Assembly (NCBI GenBank): GCA_029783825.1
Contig: JAREIK010009662.1
Span: 37,339-101,338, forward strand
Source of the DNA: Sapria himalayana
Taxonomy: Eukaryota; Streptophyta; Magnoliopsida; Malpighiales; Rafflesiaceae
DNA length: 64,000 nucleotides
Direction: 5' to 3'
Shown: positions 63,701 through 64,000 of the stretch, piece by piece
Layout: the number at the start of each line of letters is the position of its first letter
Numbering within the stretch: the stretch's first letter is position 1
Position numbers and translations under genes: made by a program
The notes under the pieces: model-generated
Databases searched by the model: none
The model's input: the letters and a program-made list of their open reading frames with translations, nothing else
Told to the model about the DNA's origin: nothing

Positions 63701-64000
63701 TATTATATTTTCAAAGGTTATAACCTTTTAAAATATCAAAAAATAATAAAAATAATTTTTTTTTTATTTTTTTCTTAAATAAAAACTATAAACCACTAAA
63801 TTCATACATAGTTAAATTGTAAACTCCTAACCACGTAATGCCTAAATACATAAACAATTAAGCTACTATATACTACTTAATTATTAATAAATCTAATTTT
63901 TATTTCTATTTATTATAATTTTTAATATTCATTTTAATTATTTATTAGTTATTTTTATAAAAATATTTATTACAAAATAAATATGAGTGCGGAAATATAA
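54705..64000 (-). repeat. Satellite array, block 7 (reverse, to window end)
   Basis: About sixteen monomers: A 55340, L 55930, K 56525, J 57110, I 57670, H 58090, G 58640, F 59215, E 59680, D 60265, C 60865, then G 61450, F 62090, E 62610, B 63200, D 63790. The array continues beyond the window. Frames of 80-85 codons at 56797 and 58402 are satellite frames that recur with the repeats. Confidence 0.93.
55335..61075 (-). repeat. Higher-order repeat, best inverted copy (C to L, then A)
   Basis: Read on minus, the blocks run C, D, E, F, G, H, I, J, K, L, A with none missing. This is the same order as 1365-7015 on plus. It is the strongest evidence that the subtype order is a real repeating unit and was inverted as a whole. 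B is displaced (63200). Confidence 0.8.

Overview
The window reads as a piece of a plant nuclear genome. It is almost entirely an extremely A+T-rich tandem satellite, interrupted by a few G+C-richer dispersed elements. Three things point to a plant: an Ac-type hAT transposase remnant with short GT-AG introns, degenerate heptamers of the plant telomere type (CCTAAAC), and a solo-LTR-like insertion. I see no intact protein-coding gene, rRNA, tRNA or CRISPR array. The many short open frames rich in Ile, Tyr, Asn and Lys are chance frames in satellite DNA.

The satellite monomer is about 595 bp. A typical monomer carries a perfect palindrome built around GGTTATAACC, a TATAAGCTTATA or similar motif in many copies, a GGTATACC palindrome in many copies, and about eleven octamers resembling GTTTAGGG. 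Monomers fall into recurring subtypes that I call A to L by eye. These recur in the same order, so the true unit is a higher-order repeat of about 6.3-7.2 kb. Two successive copies lie at about 180-7,014 and 7,015-13,321 on +. A well ordered inverted copy lies at about 55,335-61,075.

Layout: 1-15,726 is satellite on +. 15,727-18,222 is a chimeric insert, an unclassified element 'X' fragment fused to the 3' half of a hAT element. 18,223-20,308 is satellite on +. At about 20,308-20,335 the satellite flips orientation and stays on - to the end. 25,227-28,883 is a near full-length hAT element (3,657 bp) with a broken transposase. About 28,892-35,500 is a local amplification of a C-D dimer of about 1.33 kb, including two almost identical copies. 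43,999-44,569 looks like a solo LTR with target duplication ATAAT. 47,412-49,254 and 52,235-54,704 are two copies of element X, each inside a duplicated satellite-plus-X unit of about 4.8 kb.

The elements have been carried along by array rearrangement. Both hAT copies end at the same satellite position and share a frameshift. All three X copies share the same satellite junction. The most likely history is single insertions into an ancestral array, followed by unequal exchange, inversion and end-joining. All subtype assignments, identities and consensus statements are by eye; nothing was computed by alignment.
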